Positions 24,607 to 33,943 are shown, numbered from the stretch's first letter. The stretch is DNA of 64,000 nt from Xanthomonas arboricola (GCF_002940665.1 NZ_MIGY01000001.1:1488001-1552000), one strand, 5' to 3'. Made by a program: numbers and translations. Notes: generated from the letters alone by a model not told the origin.

Positions 24607-25785
24607 TCACTCCACGCTGGAAGCGACCAGCCGTTGCCACAGCGCGGCATTGGCCGCGTGGTCCGGCTCCAGCGTGGACAGCACACTGAGCGCGTGCTCC
24701 TCCTGCTCGGCGCCATGGCGGGCGAGCATGGCCAGTGCGGCGGCCAGCCGGCCATAACGCAGCGCCATGCCGAGCGAGGTGGTCAGCACGGTGGCGTCGT
24801 GCTCGGGGCGTTGCTCGTCCAGCGCGGTACTCAGCGTGGCAGGCAGATCCCAGGCGGTGACGATGGTCTTGGCGACTGCGGCGGTGTGGCGTTCCACTAA
24901 TGCGGCGGCCACTTCCAGGCTGTAGGGCAGGGTCGGGCGCTCGGCATAGGCATCGCGCAGCACGCGCAGGATCACCACCGCGCCCAGGCCCTGCAGCAGG
25001 CCGGCCAGCTGCGCCGACAAGCTGTCGCCACCGCGCTCGCGCATGTAGGCAGCCGCGGCTGCGGCGGTACGCAGGGCGTAATCCCACACGGCGGCCGGCA
25101 GGCGCGCGTAGAGGCCGCCCTCCAGGCTCAGCACCGGCTGCATCACTGCGGCGGCGACGATCTGGCGCACGCCCTCGGTGCCGATATGCACCACGGCCCG
25201 CTCCAGGCTTTCCAGCGGGCCGCCCTGCGGGCGATACAGCGCGCTGTTGGCGATGCGCAACAGGTTGGCCGCCAGCGCCGGGTCCTGCGCGATGATCGCG
25301 GCGATGCCGCGACCGGAGGCATCCGGGTCGTTGACCGCGCGCATCAGCTGCGGCAACAACTGCGGGCGGCGCGGCAGCAGCTGCGGGCGCAGGTCCACGT
25401 GGTCGAGCGCATTGCCGACCGCAGCCAGCACCGCGGCCTGCGCCGGGTCGGTCGGCAGGTGGCCCTCGGCCAGCGACGGGGTGGACATCACCGCGGCATA
25501 CATGCGGCGCAGCAGTGGCTGCATCGGTGGCGGCCCGGGCGGCAGGGGCTGCGGTGCAGCGGCGGTAAGCGCCTGTGCCTGTTGGTGCGCCTGCACCTGC
25601 ACAGCCGCCTGCCCCGGCGCGCGCGCTGCCGGTGTGGCATGCGCACCAGCGGCGGAGACGGCGGACGTGGCAGGGGTACCGGCGGTTTGCGCACGACGGC
25701 GCAGCAGCAGCCACGCAATGACACCGGCAAGTCCCAGGCCGGCAAGCAGGCCGGCAGCAAGCAGCAACACAATCACGGGCGTCAT
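24607..25785 (-). CDS. Membrane-anchored HDOD-domain protein
   Basis: 392 residues from the ATG at 25785. One N-terminal membrane helix (VIVLLLAAGLLAGLGLAGVIAWLLL) leads into a Gln/Ala/Pro-rich linker. The HDOD domain follows from about residue 170: LLPQLMRAVNDPDASGRGIA, IIAQDPALAANLLRIANSALY, LERAVVHIGTEGVRQIVAAA and a late LAGLLQGLGAVVILRVL. HDOD proteins are signalling scaffolds related to HD phosphohydrolases but lack their metal site. It is encoded convergent with the hybrid kinase, which may be coincidence. The upstream frame extends to 26007 without a ribosome site. Confidence 0.8.
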   Translation of the reverse strand: MTPVIVLLLAAGLLAGLGLAGVIAWLLLRRRAQTAGTPATSAVSAAGAHATPAARAPGQAAVQVQAHQQAQALTAAAPQPLPPGPPPMQPLLRRMYAAVMSTPSLAEGHLPTDPAQAAVLAAVGNALDHVDLRPQLLPRRPQLLPQLMRAVNDPDASGRGIAAIIAQDPALAANLLRIANSALYRPQGGPLESLERAVVHIGTEGVRQIVAAAVMQPVLSLEGGLYARLPAAVWDYALRTAAAAAAYMRERGGDSLSAQLAGLLQGLGAVVILRVLRDAYAERPTLPYSLEVAAALVERHTAAVAKTIVTAWDLPATLSTALDEQRPEHDATVLTTSLGMALRYGRLAAALAMLARHGAEQEEHALSVLSTLEPDHAANAALWQRLVASSVE

Positions 25786-26414
25786 AGATTTTGTCTGATC
25801 AGTGGCGCGACTATCCGCGAAGCCGGTGTTGACGGCAATGCAGGCGTGCGGCGCCGGGCGAGGCCGAACGCCGCCGATGGCATTGCCCGCGTCCGGCAAC
25901 TCGCCTTCGGAGTTGCCGCCCAGCGTCTTGCGGCGCTGTGACGATGGGTTCGACGCGCCCTGCTGGCTGGCACCCTGCCGATCACGGTGCAGTGGCCCCG
26001 CCGCCATGCGGCTCCAATCTGCGGGCGCTGGAGGTGGACATCCCGGGCAGATGCCGCCGCATGCCTGTCAGTCGGGATGGCCGATGCGCTTGCCTTGCCG
26101 GCGCAGCGGGTGCAGGCCCGGGCAGATCGGCATGCGCGCAGCCAGCCCGGACACCGGCAACGACCTGCTGCACTGCAGCGACGAGCGGGTGTCTTCAAGT
26201 TGACCGCTGCGCTGCACGTGGCGCTAACGCAGCAGCCCGCACTATGCGTCACCAGCTGTGCAGCCCTAGAGCATCTAGGCAGCTTAAAGGGTGCAGGCAT
26301 CCGCAGTTGGACCACTTACCGTCGACAGACACCGCGCAATGCGCGGTGTTTTCGTTTGTGGTGGGCGATGGGCACGCGTGCTGTGGCGCGGGCGGCGGCA
26401 TCGTGGTGCGACCG
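25786..26414. other. Long intergenic region
   Basis: 629 bp between two reverse-strand genes. I see no supported protein gene. The right end holds a strong plus-strand terminator at 26329-26352 with no plus-strand gene before it, so a short RNA of unknown start may be transcribed here. Confidence 0.45.
26329..26352 (+). terminator. Orphan Rho-independent terminator
   Basis: ACACCGCGC/GCGCGGTGT with a three-base loop, then TTTT. The T run is on the plus strand, while genes on both sides are on the minus strand, so it would end a non-coding transcript. Confidence 0.55.
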
Positions 26415-26726
26415 CTATAGGGTGCCCTGCTTCCATAGCCGCACGATCGCAGCCGGTGCATGTTCTTCGGGGATGCGCAGCGGCTCGCTGGCGCCGTCCC
26501 AGGCGATGCTGAAGTAACGGCGGTCGCCGCCACCGGCCTGCGGATGCGGCAGCGCATGCGCCAGGCACTGGTCCAGCAAGGTGCGCAGCTGCAGACGCTG
26601 CGCATCGTCCAGGTCATCGATCACCAGCTGCCGTTCGCGCCGCATGGCGGGGAAGGCGGCCACCCCGCCTTCGCGTGCCAGCCGCAAGGTCACGCCTGCA
26701 TCCACCGGCGGACGCTGTGGACTCAT
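26415..26726 (-). CDS. Emfourin-like inhibitor of the M4 protease
   Basis: 103 residues. Size, the opening VTLRLAREGGVAAFPAMRRE, the central LVIDDLDDAQRLQLRTLLDQ and the end with RYFSIAWDG match the protealysin-associated protein family whose Serratia member, emfourin, is a tight-binding inhibitor of its partner protease. The ATG overlaps the stop of the M4 protease gene by 4 bp, so inhibitor and enzyme are made together. It has no signal peptide, as expected for a cytoplasmic partner. Confidence 0.8.
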   Translation of the reverse strand: MSPQRPPVDAGVTLRLAREGGVAAFPAMRRERQLVIDDLDDAQRLQLRTLLDQCLAHALPHPQAGGGDRRYFSIAWDGASEPLRIPEEHAPAAIVRLWKQGTL

Positions 26727-27793
26727 GCGAGCACGCCCACGTCGCGCCAGGCCTGTTGCACCGCGGTTGCCTCGGCGCTGCTGGCGCCGTAGTCCGCACC
26801 GGCAATGCTGACGGTGAGCGCGGCAAAGGTGGCAAAGTCCGCACCGGCGGCCAGCTCGCCGCCGCTGAGCGCGCGGTACCAGATGCGGCCGGTCTTGTCC
26901 CAGGCGTAGCCACCGATGGCCACGGCCGCGCGATAGAACGCGTGGTTGGGGATGCCGGAGTTGTAGTGCACGCCGCCATCGTCCTCTTGCGTGTCGACGT
27001 AGCCGGCCATGCTGGCAGGCTGCGGATCCTTGCCCAGGGCCGGGTCATCGTACGCGGTGCCGGGCGCGCGCATCGAACGCAGGCCCACCCCGTCGATGCC
27101 GGGCATCAACAAGCCGGCACCGATGATCCAGTCCGCCTCGCCGGCCTGCTGCCGCAACGTGTACTGCTTGATCAACACGCCGAATACATCCGACAGCGAC
27201 TCGTTCAAGGCGCCGGACTGGCCCTGGTAGATCAGGTTGGCGGTGCGCTCGGTCACGCCATGGCTCAGCTCGTGGCCCACCACGTCGATGGCGATGGTGA
27301 AGCGGTTGAAGACCTCGCCATCGCCATCGCCGAACACCATCTGCTCGCCGTTCCAGAAGGCGTTGTCGTAGCCACGCTCGTAATGCACGGTGCCGATCAA
27401 CGGCATGCCGTCGCCGTCGATGGAATTGCGCCCATACACCGTCTGGAAGAAGTCGTGCGTGGCGCCGAGATAATCGTAGGCCTCGGTTACGGCCACATCG
27501 TCGGTGGCGGCAGCGCCCTCGGCGCGGACCAGGGTGCCGGGCAGCGCGCTGCCTTGCTGGGCGTCGTAGATCTGCCGCTGCACCGCTTGCACGGCGGGCG
27601 TGCTCGCAGCATCGGCGGCCAGTGCCTGGGCGCGTGCAAGCAGGCCGGACGCGCGCTGTTGCCGCAGCTGCGCGGTGATCTGCCGCGACAACAGCGCGCA
27701 CTGGCGTGCACGCTCGGGCGCCGCCCGGGCCACATGGTCCAGCAGATACGGCGGCAGGATGCCGGCACGGCGTGGCGTGACGAATGCAGACAT
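26723..27793 (-). CDS. Protealysin-like M4 metallopeptidase
   Basis: 356 residues with no signal peptide and a short propeptide, as in protealysin rather than secreted thermolysins. The propeptide begins FVTPRRAGILPPYLLDHVA, carrying the PPYL block of this subgroup. Catalytic parts: VVGHELSHGVTERTANLIYQ (HExxH), GALNESLSDVFGVLIKQ (third zinc ligand Glu) and HYNSGIPNHAFYRAAVAIGG with the C-terminal histidine region. It forms a coupled operon with the emfourin-like inhibitor. The likely site of action is the cytoplasm or release on lysis; physiological targets cannot be inferred from the sequence. Confidence 0.9.
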   Translation of the reverse strand: MSAFVTPRRAGILPPYLLDHVARAAPERARQCALLSRQITAQLRQQRASGLLARAQALAADAASTPAVQAVQRQIYDAQQGSALPGTLVRAEGAAATDDVAVTEAYDYLGATHDFFQTVYGRNSIDGDGMPLIGTVHYERGYDNAFWNGEQMVFGDGDGEVFNRFTIAIDVVGHELSHGVTERTANLIYQGQSGALNESLSDVFGVLIKQYTLRQQAGEADWIIGAGLLMPGIDGVGLRSMRAPGTAYDDPALGKDPQPASMAGYVDTQEDDGGVHYNSGIPNHAFYRAAVAIGGYAWDKTGRIWYRALSGGELAAGADFATFAALTVSIAGADYGASSAEATAVQQAWRDVGVLA

Positions 27794-27903
27794 AAGCGAC
27801 CTCCACGATGGGCTGCGTCTGTGACTATGCCGAGGCTGGCTTTAGGAATTCGTTAGGCCCATCCACCGTGCGCCCCGCGCGCCGGTTGCGATAGGCGCGG
27901 CGT

Positions 27904-28560
27904 TCATTCCAGCTGCGACAGGGCCTGCTGGATCGGCGTCTGCCCGTCGATGAAGCCCACCGTCTTGCCGATGGTGGCCGGCGTGGCCAGTGCCGCCGCA
28001 ATGACCTGCGCCACGTTGGCGCGCGACACGCCACCGTCGCCAGCGCTGCCCGGGTCGCACGTGATGCGGCCGGTTGGCGGTTCCTGCGTGAGTCGCCCCG
28101 GCCCCAGCACGGTCCAGTCCAGCGTGGTGCTGCGCAGGTGCGCATCGGCCGCGGCCTTGGCCTGGGCGTAGGCAAAGAATCCATCGTCCGGCCCGATGCC
28201 GTGTTCCAGCCCGGCACCGAGATAGGACACCATCAGGTAACGGCGCACGCGTACCTGCGCGGCAGCATGCATCGACCGGATCGCTGCATCGCGGTCCACC
28301 GCGTAGGTGCGCGCCGCATCGCCGCCACCGGCGCCGGCCGACCACACCACCGCGTCGTGGTCGGCCAGTTGCGCGGCGATCGCAGCGGTGTCGGCCTGTT
28401 CGATATCCAATACCTGCGGGGTGGCGCCGTCGGCAATCGCATCGTCTGCGTGCGCAGGATTGCGAAACAGTGCGGTGACCGAATGCCCGCCACGCACCAG
28501 CAACGGCGTGAGCAGACGTGCGACCTTGCCATGGCCGCCGATCACGACGATACGCGACAT
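27904..28560 (-). CDS. SDR-type NAD(P)-binding protein (YhfK-like)
   Basis: 218 residues from the ATG at 28560, which follows TTGGAGGTTGGG. An atypical short-chain dehydrogenase fold: RIVVIGGHGKVARLLTPLLV with the glycine-rich dinucleotide loop, HDAVVWSAGAGGGDAA, YLMVSYLGAGLEHG, and a YAQAKAAADAHL block where Tyr and Lys take the usual catalytic positions. DWTVLGPGRLTQEPPTG is typical of the NAD(P)H-binding (NmrA/YhfK-like) group. The substrate is unknown. It is divergent from the Nudix gene. Confidence 0.82.
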   Translation of the reverse strand: MSRIVVIGGHGKVARLLTPLLVRGGHSVTALFRNPAHADDAIADGATPQVLDIEQADTAAIAAQLADHDAVVWSAGAGGGDAARTYAVDRDAAIRSMHAAAQVRVRRYLMVSYLGAGLEHGIGPDDGFFAYAQAKAAADAHLRSTTLDWTVLGPGRLTQEPPTGRITCDPGSAGDGGVSRANVAQVIAAALATPATIGKTVGFIDGQTPIQQALSQLE

Positions 28561-28746
28561 CCCAACCTCCAACACGGTGCGCCGGCGCGGCGCGGACTGC
28601 GCGCATCCTCGCCAACATGGCGCTAAGGCAGCGTCATTGGTGTGGATCGGCGTGGAGAGCGCTCCGTACCATCATGCACTTGCAGATGCGTGGATGCACC
28701 ACCTGCCCGCCGCACATCTGGGACACTACGCGGCACAACCTCCGGG

Positions 28747-29205
28747 ATGCCTATGTCCAGCTCGATCGATACCGACCTTCGTCCACGCGTCGGATGCGGC
28801 GCCTTCATCCGGCGCGCCGATGGCCGCCTGCTGCTGGTGCAGCGCGGGCGTGTGCCCGAGCAGGGCCATTGGGGCCTGCCCGGCGGCAAGGTGGACTGGA
28901 TGGAAACGGTGGAACACGCGGTGGTGAGAGAAGTGCTGGAAGAAACCGGCCTGCACGTGCAACTGCAAGATGTGCTGTGCATCGTCAGCTACTTCGAGCC
29001 GGACCTGGCGCCGCCGCAGCATTGGGTCGCGCCGGTGTATCTGGCCGTGACCCAGGGCAGCGAGCACGCCGTGCGCCGCGAGCCCGAAGCGATCGCCGAC
29101 ATCGGCTGGTTCGCGCTGGACGCACTGCCGTCGCCACTGACCACCTCCACGCTGCAGGCGTTGCAGCATCTGCCGCCCACCGCAGCGTCGGCACCTGTCG
29201 CCTGA
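28747..29205 (+). CDS. Nudix hydrolase
   Basis: 152 residues. The Nudix box is intact: GGKVDWMETVEHAVVREVLE followed directly by ETGL, fitting GX5EX7REUXEEXGU with the catalytic glutamates. It is preceded by RVGCGAFIRRADGRLLLVQR and followed by WVAPVYLAVTQGSE. Family members hydrolyse nucleoside diphosphate derivatives; the GHWGLPGG entry resembles NudB/MutT-like ADP-ribose or NTP clean-up enzymes, but the substrate is unassigned. Starts at 28747 and 28753 are equally plausible; neither has a strong ribosome site. Confidence 0.85.
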   Translation: MPMSSSIDTDLRPRVGCGAFIRRADGRLLLVQRGRVPEQGHWGLPGGKVDWMETVEHAVVREVLEETGLHVQLQDVLCIVSYFEPDLAPPQHWVAPVYLAVTQGSEHAVRREPEAIADIGWFALDALPSPLTTSTLQALQHLPPTAASAPVA

Positions 29206-29494
29206 GCGCGACGATGGGCTCGGTGCATGGCATCGACACGTCGGCAGGCGCAGTGTCGGCGCTGGCGGTCGCGAGATCTCGATGTCCGCTTGGATGCAGA
29301 GGAACACATGACCATGCTGCGATATCCAACGCTCGCGCACGCTTGATGCAATCATCCGATTGCACGCTGCGTTGTGCGTAGTTGCAGCATTTGCGTTACA
29401 TCGCGTCGTTACATGCAACGGCATTGTCTGCACGCGATGCAAGCCGGCCGCTGCCGGTATCCTTGGCGGTTCGACTTGCCTGGGACGGCACTGC

Positions 29495-30631
29495 ATGACA
29501 CGTCATTGGTTGAACAAGACGCTGGCGCTCACGTTGATCTGTACCGCGTGCAGCATGCACGCAACCGCCGCCGAGCCGGCACCACCGGCCCCCGCTTCGG
29601 CCCCCGATGGCATCCGGCATGTGCCCGCCTTCGACCTGCCGGTATCGGAATATCTGAGCCCTGCCGCGCGTGCGCATGTGGCCGCCGGGGTGGCCCGCGT
29701 CGATCCGATGGACAAGGCCGACAACGCCACCTTGCTCAAGCAATTGCCGAGTCTCCGCGCCGACACCGAGCGTTGGGCCGAAGGCGTGATTGCGCAGCTG
29801 CGCACGCGCTACGCGGTGGAGATCACGCCCGAAACCTGGAATGGCGTGCCGGTGCTGCGGGTGGAGCCGCGCACGCGCACACCCGAGCAGGCCAAGCGCC
29901 TGTTGATCGAACTGCATGGCGGTAGCTTCGTGATGGGCAGCCCGGCCTCGTTCGGATTGATGGAAGCCATTCCGCTGGCGGCGATGACCGGCATGACCGT
30001 GGTCGCGGTGGATTACCGGATGGGGCCCGAGCACCATTTCCCGGCTGCCAGCGAGGATGTGGCGGCGGTGTATCGCGCTGCGCTCAAGACCTATGCGCCC
30101 GAGCGCATCGGCCTGTTCGGTTGTTCGGCCGGCGGCGTGCTCACCGGTGAATCGCTGGCGTGGTTTGCCAAGGAGCAGTTGCCGATGCCGGCGGCGGCCG
30201 GGCTGTTCTGCGCCGCAGGCGATGCGCGCTACCGCGGCGATTCGCGCAGTGTGGTGGCGGCAGTCAACGATGCCTTGTTGCCGGACAAGGCCGGTGCGTT
30301 GCCGATCTGGGAAGACCTGTATTACGGCGACAACGTGGACTTCCACGATCCGCTGGTCTCACCGGTGTTTTCCGATGCGGTGCTGCGGCAGTTCCCGCCG
30401 ACGCTGTTCCTCACCGCCACGCGTGCTGCCGAGCTGAGCAATGCCGCCTACACGCATTCGCGCCTGGTGGACCTGGGCCGCGAATCGGACCTGCATGTCT
30501 GGGATGGGTTAGGGCACGCCTTCCACCTCACCAATGCACTGCCGGAGAGCCAGCAGGCGCTGCGGGTGGCGGCGCGTTTCTTCAGCAAGCACCTGGGTCT
30601 GCCGCCTCCGCCGCTGGCGGCACCACGCTAA
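29495..30631 (+). CDS. Exported HSL-family alpha/beta hydrolase (esterase/lipase)
   Basis: 378 residues from the ATG at 29495; a signal peptide is visible (LALTLICTACSMHATAA, possibly a lipobox). The hormone-sensitive-lipase family marks are present: the oxyanion-hole motif ELHGGSFVMG, VDYRMGPEHHFPAASEDV, the nucleophile elbow LFGCSAGGVLTGE (GxSxG), then an acidic region and the catalytic His in WDGLGHAFHL. It should hydrolyse short-chain esters in the periplasm or outside. The frame extends upstream to 29360 without a ribosome site. It appears to be a single-gene unit. Confidence 0.87.
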   Translation: MTRHWLNKTLALTLICTACSMHATAAEPAPPAPASAPDGIRHVPAFDLPVSEYLSPAARAHVAAGVARVDPMDKADNATLLKQLPSLRADTERWAEGVIAQLRTRYAVEITPETWNGVPVLRVEPRTRTPEQAKRLLIELHGGSFVMGSPASFGLMEAIPLAAMTGMTVVAVDYRMGPEHHFPAASEDVAAVYRAALKTYAPERIGLFGCSAGGVLTGESLAWFAKEQLPMPAAAGLFCAAGDARYRGDSRSVVAAVNDALLPDKAGALPIWEDLYYGDNVDFHDPLVSPVFSDAVLRQFPPTLFLTATRAAELSNAAYTHSRLVDLGRESDLHVWDGLGHAFHLTNALPESQQALRVAARFFSKHLGLPPPPLAAPR

Positions 30632-30732
30632 CGCCATGCTGACACCGGCTAGGCGCGGTGCTTACATCCTCTCGCCTAGGTTGAGGCCGACTGGCGTTGC
30701 ACATGCAGCGCCGCTCTAACAAGGAGAATCGA

Positions 30733-31131
30733 ATGAGTCTGCAAATTCCTCAGGGTGCGTTGGTGGTGGTGGCCGATGGCGGCGAAGCGCGCTGGTTCAC
30801 CAACACCGGTAACGAGGCCAAGGTGGTGCTGCGCCAGCATGCGCGCACCGATGTGCAGAACGTCGACGACGATGGCCCGGCCGGCAAGGCGCCGCAGGAT
30901 CTCAGCGAGGCGGACATGGACGAAATGACGTTCGCCAAGCAGTTGTCGCATGCCTTGAACGACGGCGCGCTGAAGCACGAGTACACGCATCTGGTGCTGG
31001 TGGCCGATCCGACGACGCTGGGCCGCGTGCGTCCGCTGCTGCACAAGGAAACGCAACAACGCCTGGTTGGCGATCTGGCCAAGGACCTGACCAATCTGCC
31101 GCTGGAAGACATTCAGCGCGCACTGTCGTAA
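30733..31131 (+). CDS. Host-attachment family protein (AtsE/baeRF-like)
   Basis: 132 residues from the ATG at 30733, behind AAGGAGAATCGA. The sequence (ALVVVADGGEARWFTN, the QDLSEADMDEMTFAKQLSHA linker, THLVLVADPTTLGRVRPLL and ETQQRLVGDLAKDLTNLPLE) matches the host attachment protein family, which shares a fold with archaeal release-factor-like domains. The name derives from Agrobacterium attachment mutants; the molecular activity is unknown. The thioredoxin-like gene starts 21 bp later, so the two probably form an operon. Confidence 0.85.
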   Translation: MSLQIPQGALVVVADGGEARWFTNTGNEAKVVLRQHARTDVQNVDDDGPAGKAPQDLSEADMDEMTFAKQLSHALNDGALKHEYTHLVLVADPTTLGRVRPLLHKETQQRLVGDLAKDLTNLPLEDIQRALS

Positions 31132-31152
31132 GCACAACGGAGCTGTCACACG

Positions 31153-31488
31153 ATGGGGTTTGTTCGCGACTACGCCACCCAGGCGCCCGAACGTAGCGCG
31201 GTGGATGCACAGGCCGGTCTGCAGGTGCTGGAATTCGGCACCGACTGGTGCGGCCATTGCATTGCCGCGCAACCGCTGCTGCAGAAATTGTTGGGTGGCG
31301 TTGCAGCGCTCGACTATCGCAAGATCGAAGATGGAAAAGGACGGCCCTTGGGCCGCTCTTTTCGTGTCACGTTGTGGCCGACCATCATCCTGCTGCGCGA
31401 CGGTGTGGAAGTGGCACGCGCCGTGCGCCCGCAGACGCGCGAAGATCTGCAACCGCTGCTGTCGCAGCTGGGTGCGGCGCTGGTGTAA
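31153..31488 (+). CDS. Thioredoxin-family protein
   Basis: 111 residues. The redox motif is WCGHC in EFGTDWCGHCIAAQPLLQK, with the cis-proline loop in VTLWPTIILLRDGVEVA. There is no signal peptide, so it is a cytoplasmic disulfide reductase. WCGHC rather than the WCGPC of housekeeping thioredoxin suggests a higher redox potential. It probably shares an mRNA with the host-attachment gene. A small hairpin (ACGCGCC/GGCGCGT, 31496-31517) follows the stop but has no good T run. Confidence 0.85.
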   Translation: MGFVRDYATQAPERSAVDAQAGLQVLEFGTDWCGHCIAAQPLLQKLLGGVAALDYRKIEDGKGRPLGRSFRVTLWPTIILLRDGVEVARAVRPQTREDLQPLLSQLGAALV

Positions 31489-31847
31489 GCGAGTAACGCG
31501 CCTGATCGATGGCGCGTAAATATGGCAGGACATGCGCAGTGCAGCGAGGGCGCGATGCGCGCGCCCGATGCGCCAGATGCCTTGAAACAAGCGGTTTTCC
31601 GCGATGCTCCACCATCGCGGCTGCAGCGATCTGCGCGCTGTAGTACCATAACCGGCTGATCAAGCCCTTGGGCATTGCCCACCCCCTTGGTCATCTGTCC
31701 CGCAGCGTCGCTGAATCCACGCGGCCGTCCGGGAATGCCTCCGGCGTCATCTTGTGCATGTGCCATTGCCATGCCTGCGTGATGCGCCGTGTCCTGTGCG
31801 TTGCCGGGGCGAGCGGGCAGCGATGGCCGCACATGGAGACACAATAT
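31489..31847. other. Intergenic region upstream of the ProP-type transporter
   Basis: 359 bp. Open frames run into it from the transporter but lack ribosome sites. It holds a GC-rich hairpin just after the thioredoxin gene and must carry the transporter promoter, which I could not place. Confidence 0.45.
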
Positions 31848-33338
31848 ATGCACGACACGCGCGCGATTGCCTCGCACTTCGGTTGGTTCAAGCGCCGCCG
31901 CCAACTGCAACTGGACGAAGTCACCGTGGTGGATCGCGGCATGTTGCGCAAGGCCGTGGGCGCGGCCGCATTGGGCAATGCGATGGAGTGGTTCGACTTC
32001 GGCGTGTACGGCTATCTGGCAGTGACGCTGGGGCAGGTATTCTTCCCGGCCAGCAATCCCACCGCGCAGTTGATCGCCACCTTTGCCACCTTCACCGTCG
32101 CCTTCCTGGTGCGGCCGATCGGCGGGCTGGTGTTCGGCCCGCTCGGCGATCGCTACGGGCGGCAGAAGGTGCTGGCCGCGACCATGATCCTGATGGCCCT
32201 GGGCACCTTCAGCATCGGCCTGATTCCGTCCTACGCCAAGATCGGCCTGTGGGCACCGGCGCTGCTGTTGCTGGCGCGGCTGTTGCAGGGGTTTTCCACC
32301 GGCGGCGAGTACGGCGGCGCGGCGACCTTCATTGCCGAATACGCCACCGACCGCAATCGCGGATTGATGGGCAGCTGGCTGGAATTCGGCACCCTGGGCG
32401 GCTACATCGCCGGCGCCGCCACGGTGACGGCGCTGCACATGACCGTGACCCAGGCGCAGATGCTCGACTGGGGCTGGCGCGTACCGTTCCTGATTGCCGG
32501 CCCGCTGGGGCTGCTGGGCCTGTACATGCGCATGAAGCTGGAGGAAACCCCGGCATTTCGCGCCTATACCGAGCAGTCCGAACAACGCGAGCGCGAAACC
32601 GCCGCGCAGGGCCTGCTGACGATGCTGCGCCTGCATTGGCCGCAGCTGCTCAAGTGCGTGGGCCTGGTGCTGGTATTCAACGTCACCGACTACATGCTGC
32701 TGACCTACATGCCCAGCTATCTCAGCGTCACCATGGGCTATGCCGAGAGCAAGGGCCTGTTGCTGATCATTCTGGTGATGCTGGTGATGATGCCGCTCAA
32801 CATCGTCGGCGGCCTGTTCAGCGACAGGCTGGGTCGCCGGCCGATGATCATCGGTGCCTGCATTGCGTTGTTCGCGCTGGCCATCCCCTGCCTGCTGCTG
32901 ATCGGCAGCGGCCATGACGGCTTGATTTTTGCCGGCCTGATGCTGCTCGGCCTGGCGCTGGTGTGCTTCACCAGTTCGATGCCGTCCACATTGCCGGCGC
33001 TGTTCTACACGCCGGTGCGCTACAGCGCGTTGTCGATCGCCTTCAACGTGTCGGTGTCGTTGTTCGGCGGGACCACGCCGCTGGTGACCGCCTGGTTGGT
33101 GGAGCGCAGCGGCGACCCGATGGTGCCGGCGTACTACCTGATGGGCGCGGCGGCGATCGGCCTGGTGACCATGTTGTTCGTGCGCGAAACCGCCGGCCTG
33201 CCGCTGCGCGGCTCGCCGCCGGCGGTGGCCACCGATGCCGAGGCGCGCGCGTTGCTGCGTGGCGACAGCCCGGTGACGGTGGACGCGCAGTTGCCTGGCA
33301 GCCCAGCGCCAGCCATGGGCCAGCCGCGCACGGCATAG
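31848..33338 (+). CDS. proP: MFS transporter of the ProP/metabolite:H+ symporter type
   Basis: 496 residues with 12 hydrophobic segments. Signature pieces of the metabolite:proton symporter family: AALGNAMEWFDFGVYGYLAV in helix 1, FLVRPIGGLVFGPLGDRYGR (the A-type loop between helices 2 and 3), LLQGFSTGGEYGGAATFIAE in helix 4, and SDRLGRRPMIIGAC in the second half. This is the ProP subgroup importing proline/betaine as osmoprotectants, though alpha-ketoglutarate relatives look similar and the substrate is not certain. Start 31848 is chosen because GGAG stands 9 bases before it; 31833 is the alternative. The long coiled tail of E. coli ProP is absent. Confidence 0.82.
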   Translation: MHDTRAIASHFGWFKRRRQLQLDEVTVVDRGMLRKAVGAAALGNAMEWFDFGVYGYLAVTLGQVFFPASNPTAQLIATFATFTVAFLVRPIGGLVFGPLGDRYGRQKVLAATMILMALGTFSIGLIPSYAKIGLWAPALLLLARLLQGFSTGGEYGGAATFIAEYATDRNRGLMGSWLEFGTLGGYIAGAATVTALHMTVTQAQMLDWGWRVPFLIAGPLGLLGLYMRMKLEETPAFRAYTEQSEQRERETAAQGLLTMLRLHWPQLLKCVGLVLVFNVTDYMLLTYMPSYLSVTMGYAESKGLLLIILVMLVMMPLNIVGGLFSDRLGRRPMIIGACIALFALAIPCLLLIGSGHDGLIFAGLMLLGLALVCFTSSMPSTLPALFYTPVRYSALSIAFNVSVSLFGGTTPLVTAWLVERSGDPMVPAYYLMGAAAIGLVTMLFVRETAGLPLRGSPPAVATDAEARALLRGDSPVTVDAQLPGSPAPAMGQPRTA

Positions 33339-33469
33339 GCGGACTCCGGGCGAGCGACCGCTCCATCACGGGTTCGCCGGTGCGGCCGGCACGCAAAGCC
33401 GCGTGGTCTGACGCAGCGGCGGCAACCGTGCACGCCGCGATGGCAATGGGTGCCTGCAGACAGTTGCCG

Positions 33470-33943
33470 CTAGCGCGGCGCGCGGCCGCCGCTGTCGGGC
33501 AGCGCAGGGCTGCGCATATCGGCCGACGGCATGCCTTCGCCGGTTTCCACATAGCGTTTGAGACTGCTGCCCAGGAAGAAGCGCCAGCCGCGGGCGCAGG
33601 CTTCCTTGCAGGGCGAGTCGCGGTAGCCGGAGTGTTCGAACTCCACCTGCGTGCCCTGGCTGGTCGGGCGCAGGTCGAAGCGCATCACCGTGCCCTTCCA
33701 GGCGTCGGTGTCGAGCATGTTGGAGGCGTGGCAACGCCAGCGCACCAGACGGTAGTCGGCACCGTCGTCGATGCTCAACTCCACCCGCCAGCCTTGCCGG
33801 CTCCAGTCCAGCCGCACCCGGTCCTCGACCAGGCTCACCTCGCGCGTCCACCAGCGAGCCAGTTGCCTGGGCTCGGACAACGCGGCACAGACCACCTCCG
33901 GCGCGGCCGCAATGACGACGCTGTGGCGGATCTCACGATTCAT
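33470..33943 (-). CDS. SRPBCC (AHSA1-like) domain protein
   Basis: 157 residues. HSVVIAAAPEVVCAALSEPR, QLARWWTREVSLVED and the later FDLRPTSQGTQVEFEHSGYR with a final helix GWRFFLGSSLKRYVETGEG show the START-like helix-grip fold of AHSA1-type proteins, which bind hydrophobic ligands. Ligand and partner are unknown. It is divergent from the EcsC gene with a 150-bp spacer. Confidence 0.8.
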   Translation of the reverse strand: MNREIRHSVVIAAAPEVVCAALSEPRQLARWWTREVSLVEDRVRLDWSRQGWRVELSIDDGADYRLVRWRCHASNMLDTDAWKGTVMRFDLRPTSQGTQVEFEHSGYRDSPCKEACARGWRFFLGSSLKRYVETGEGMPSADMRSPALPDSGGRAPR

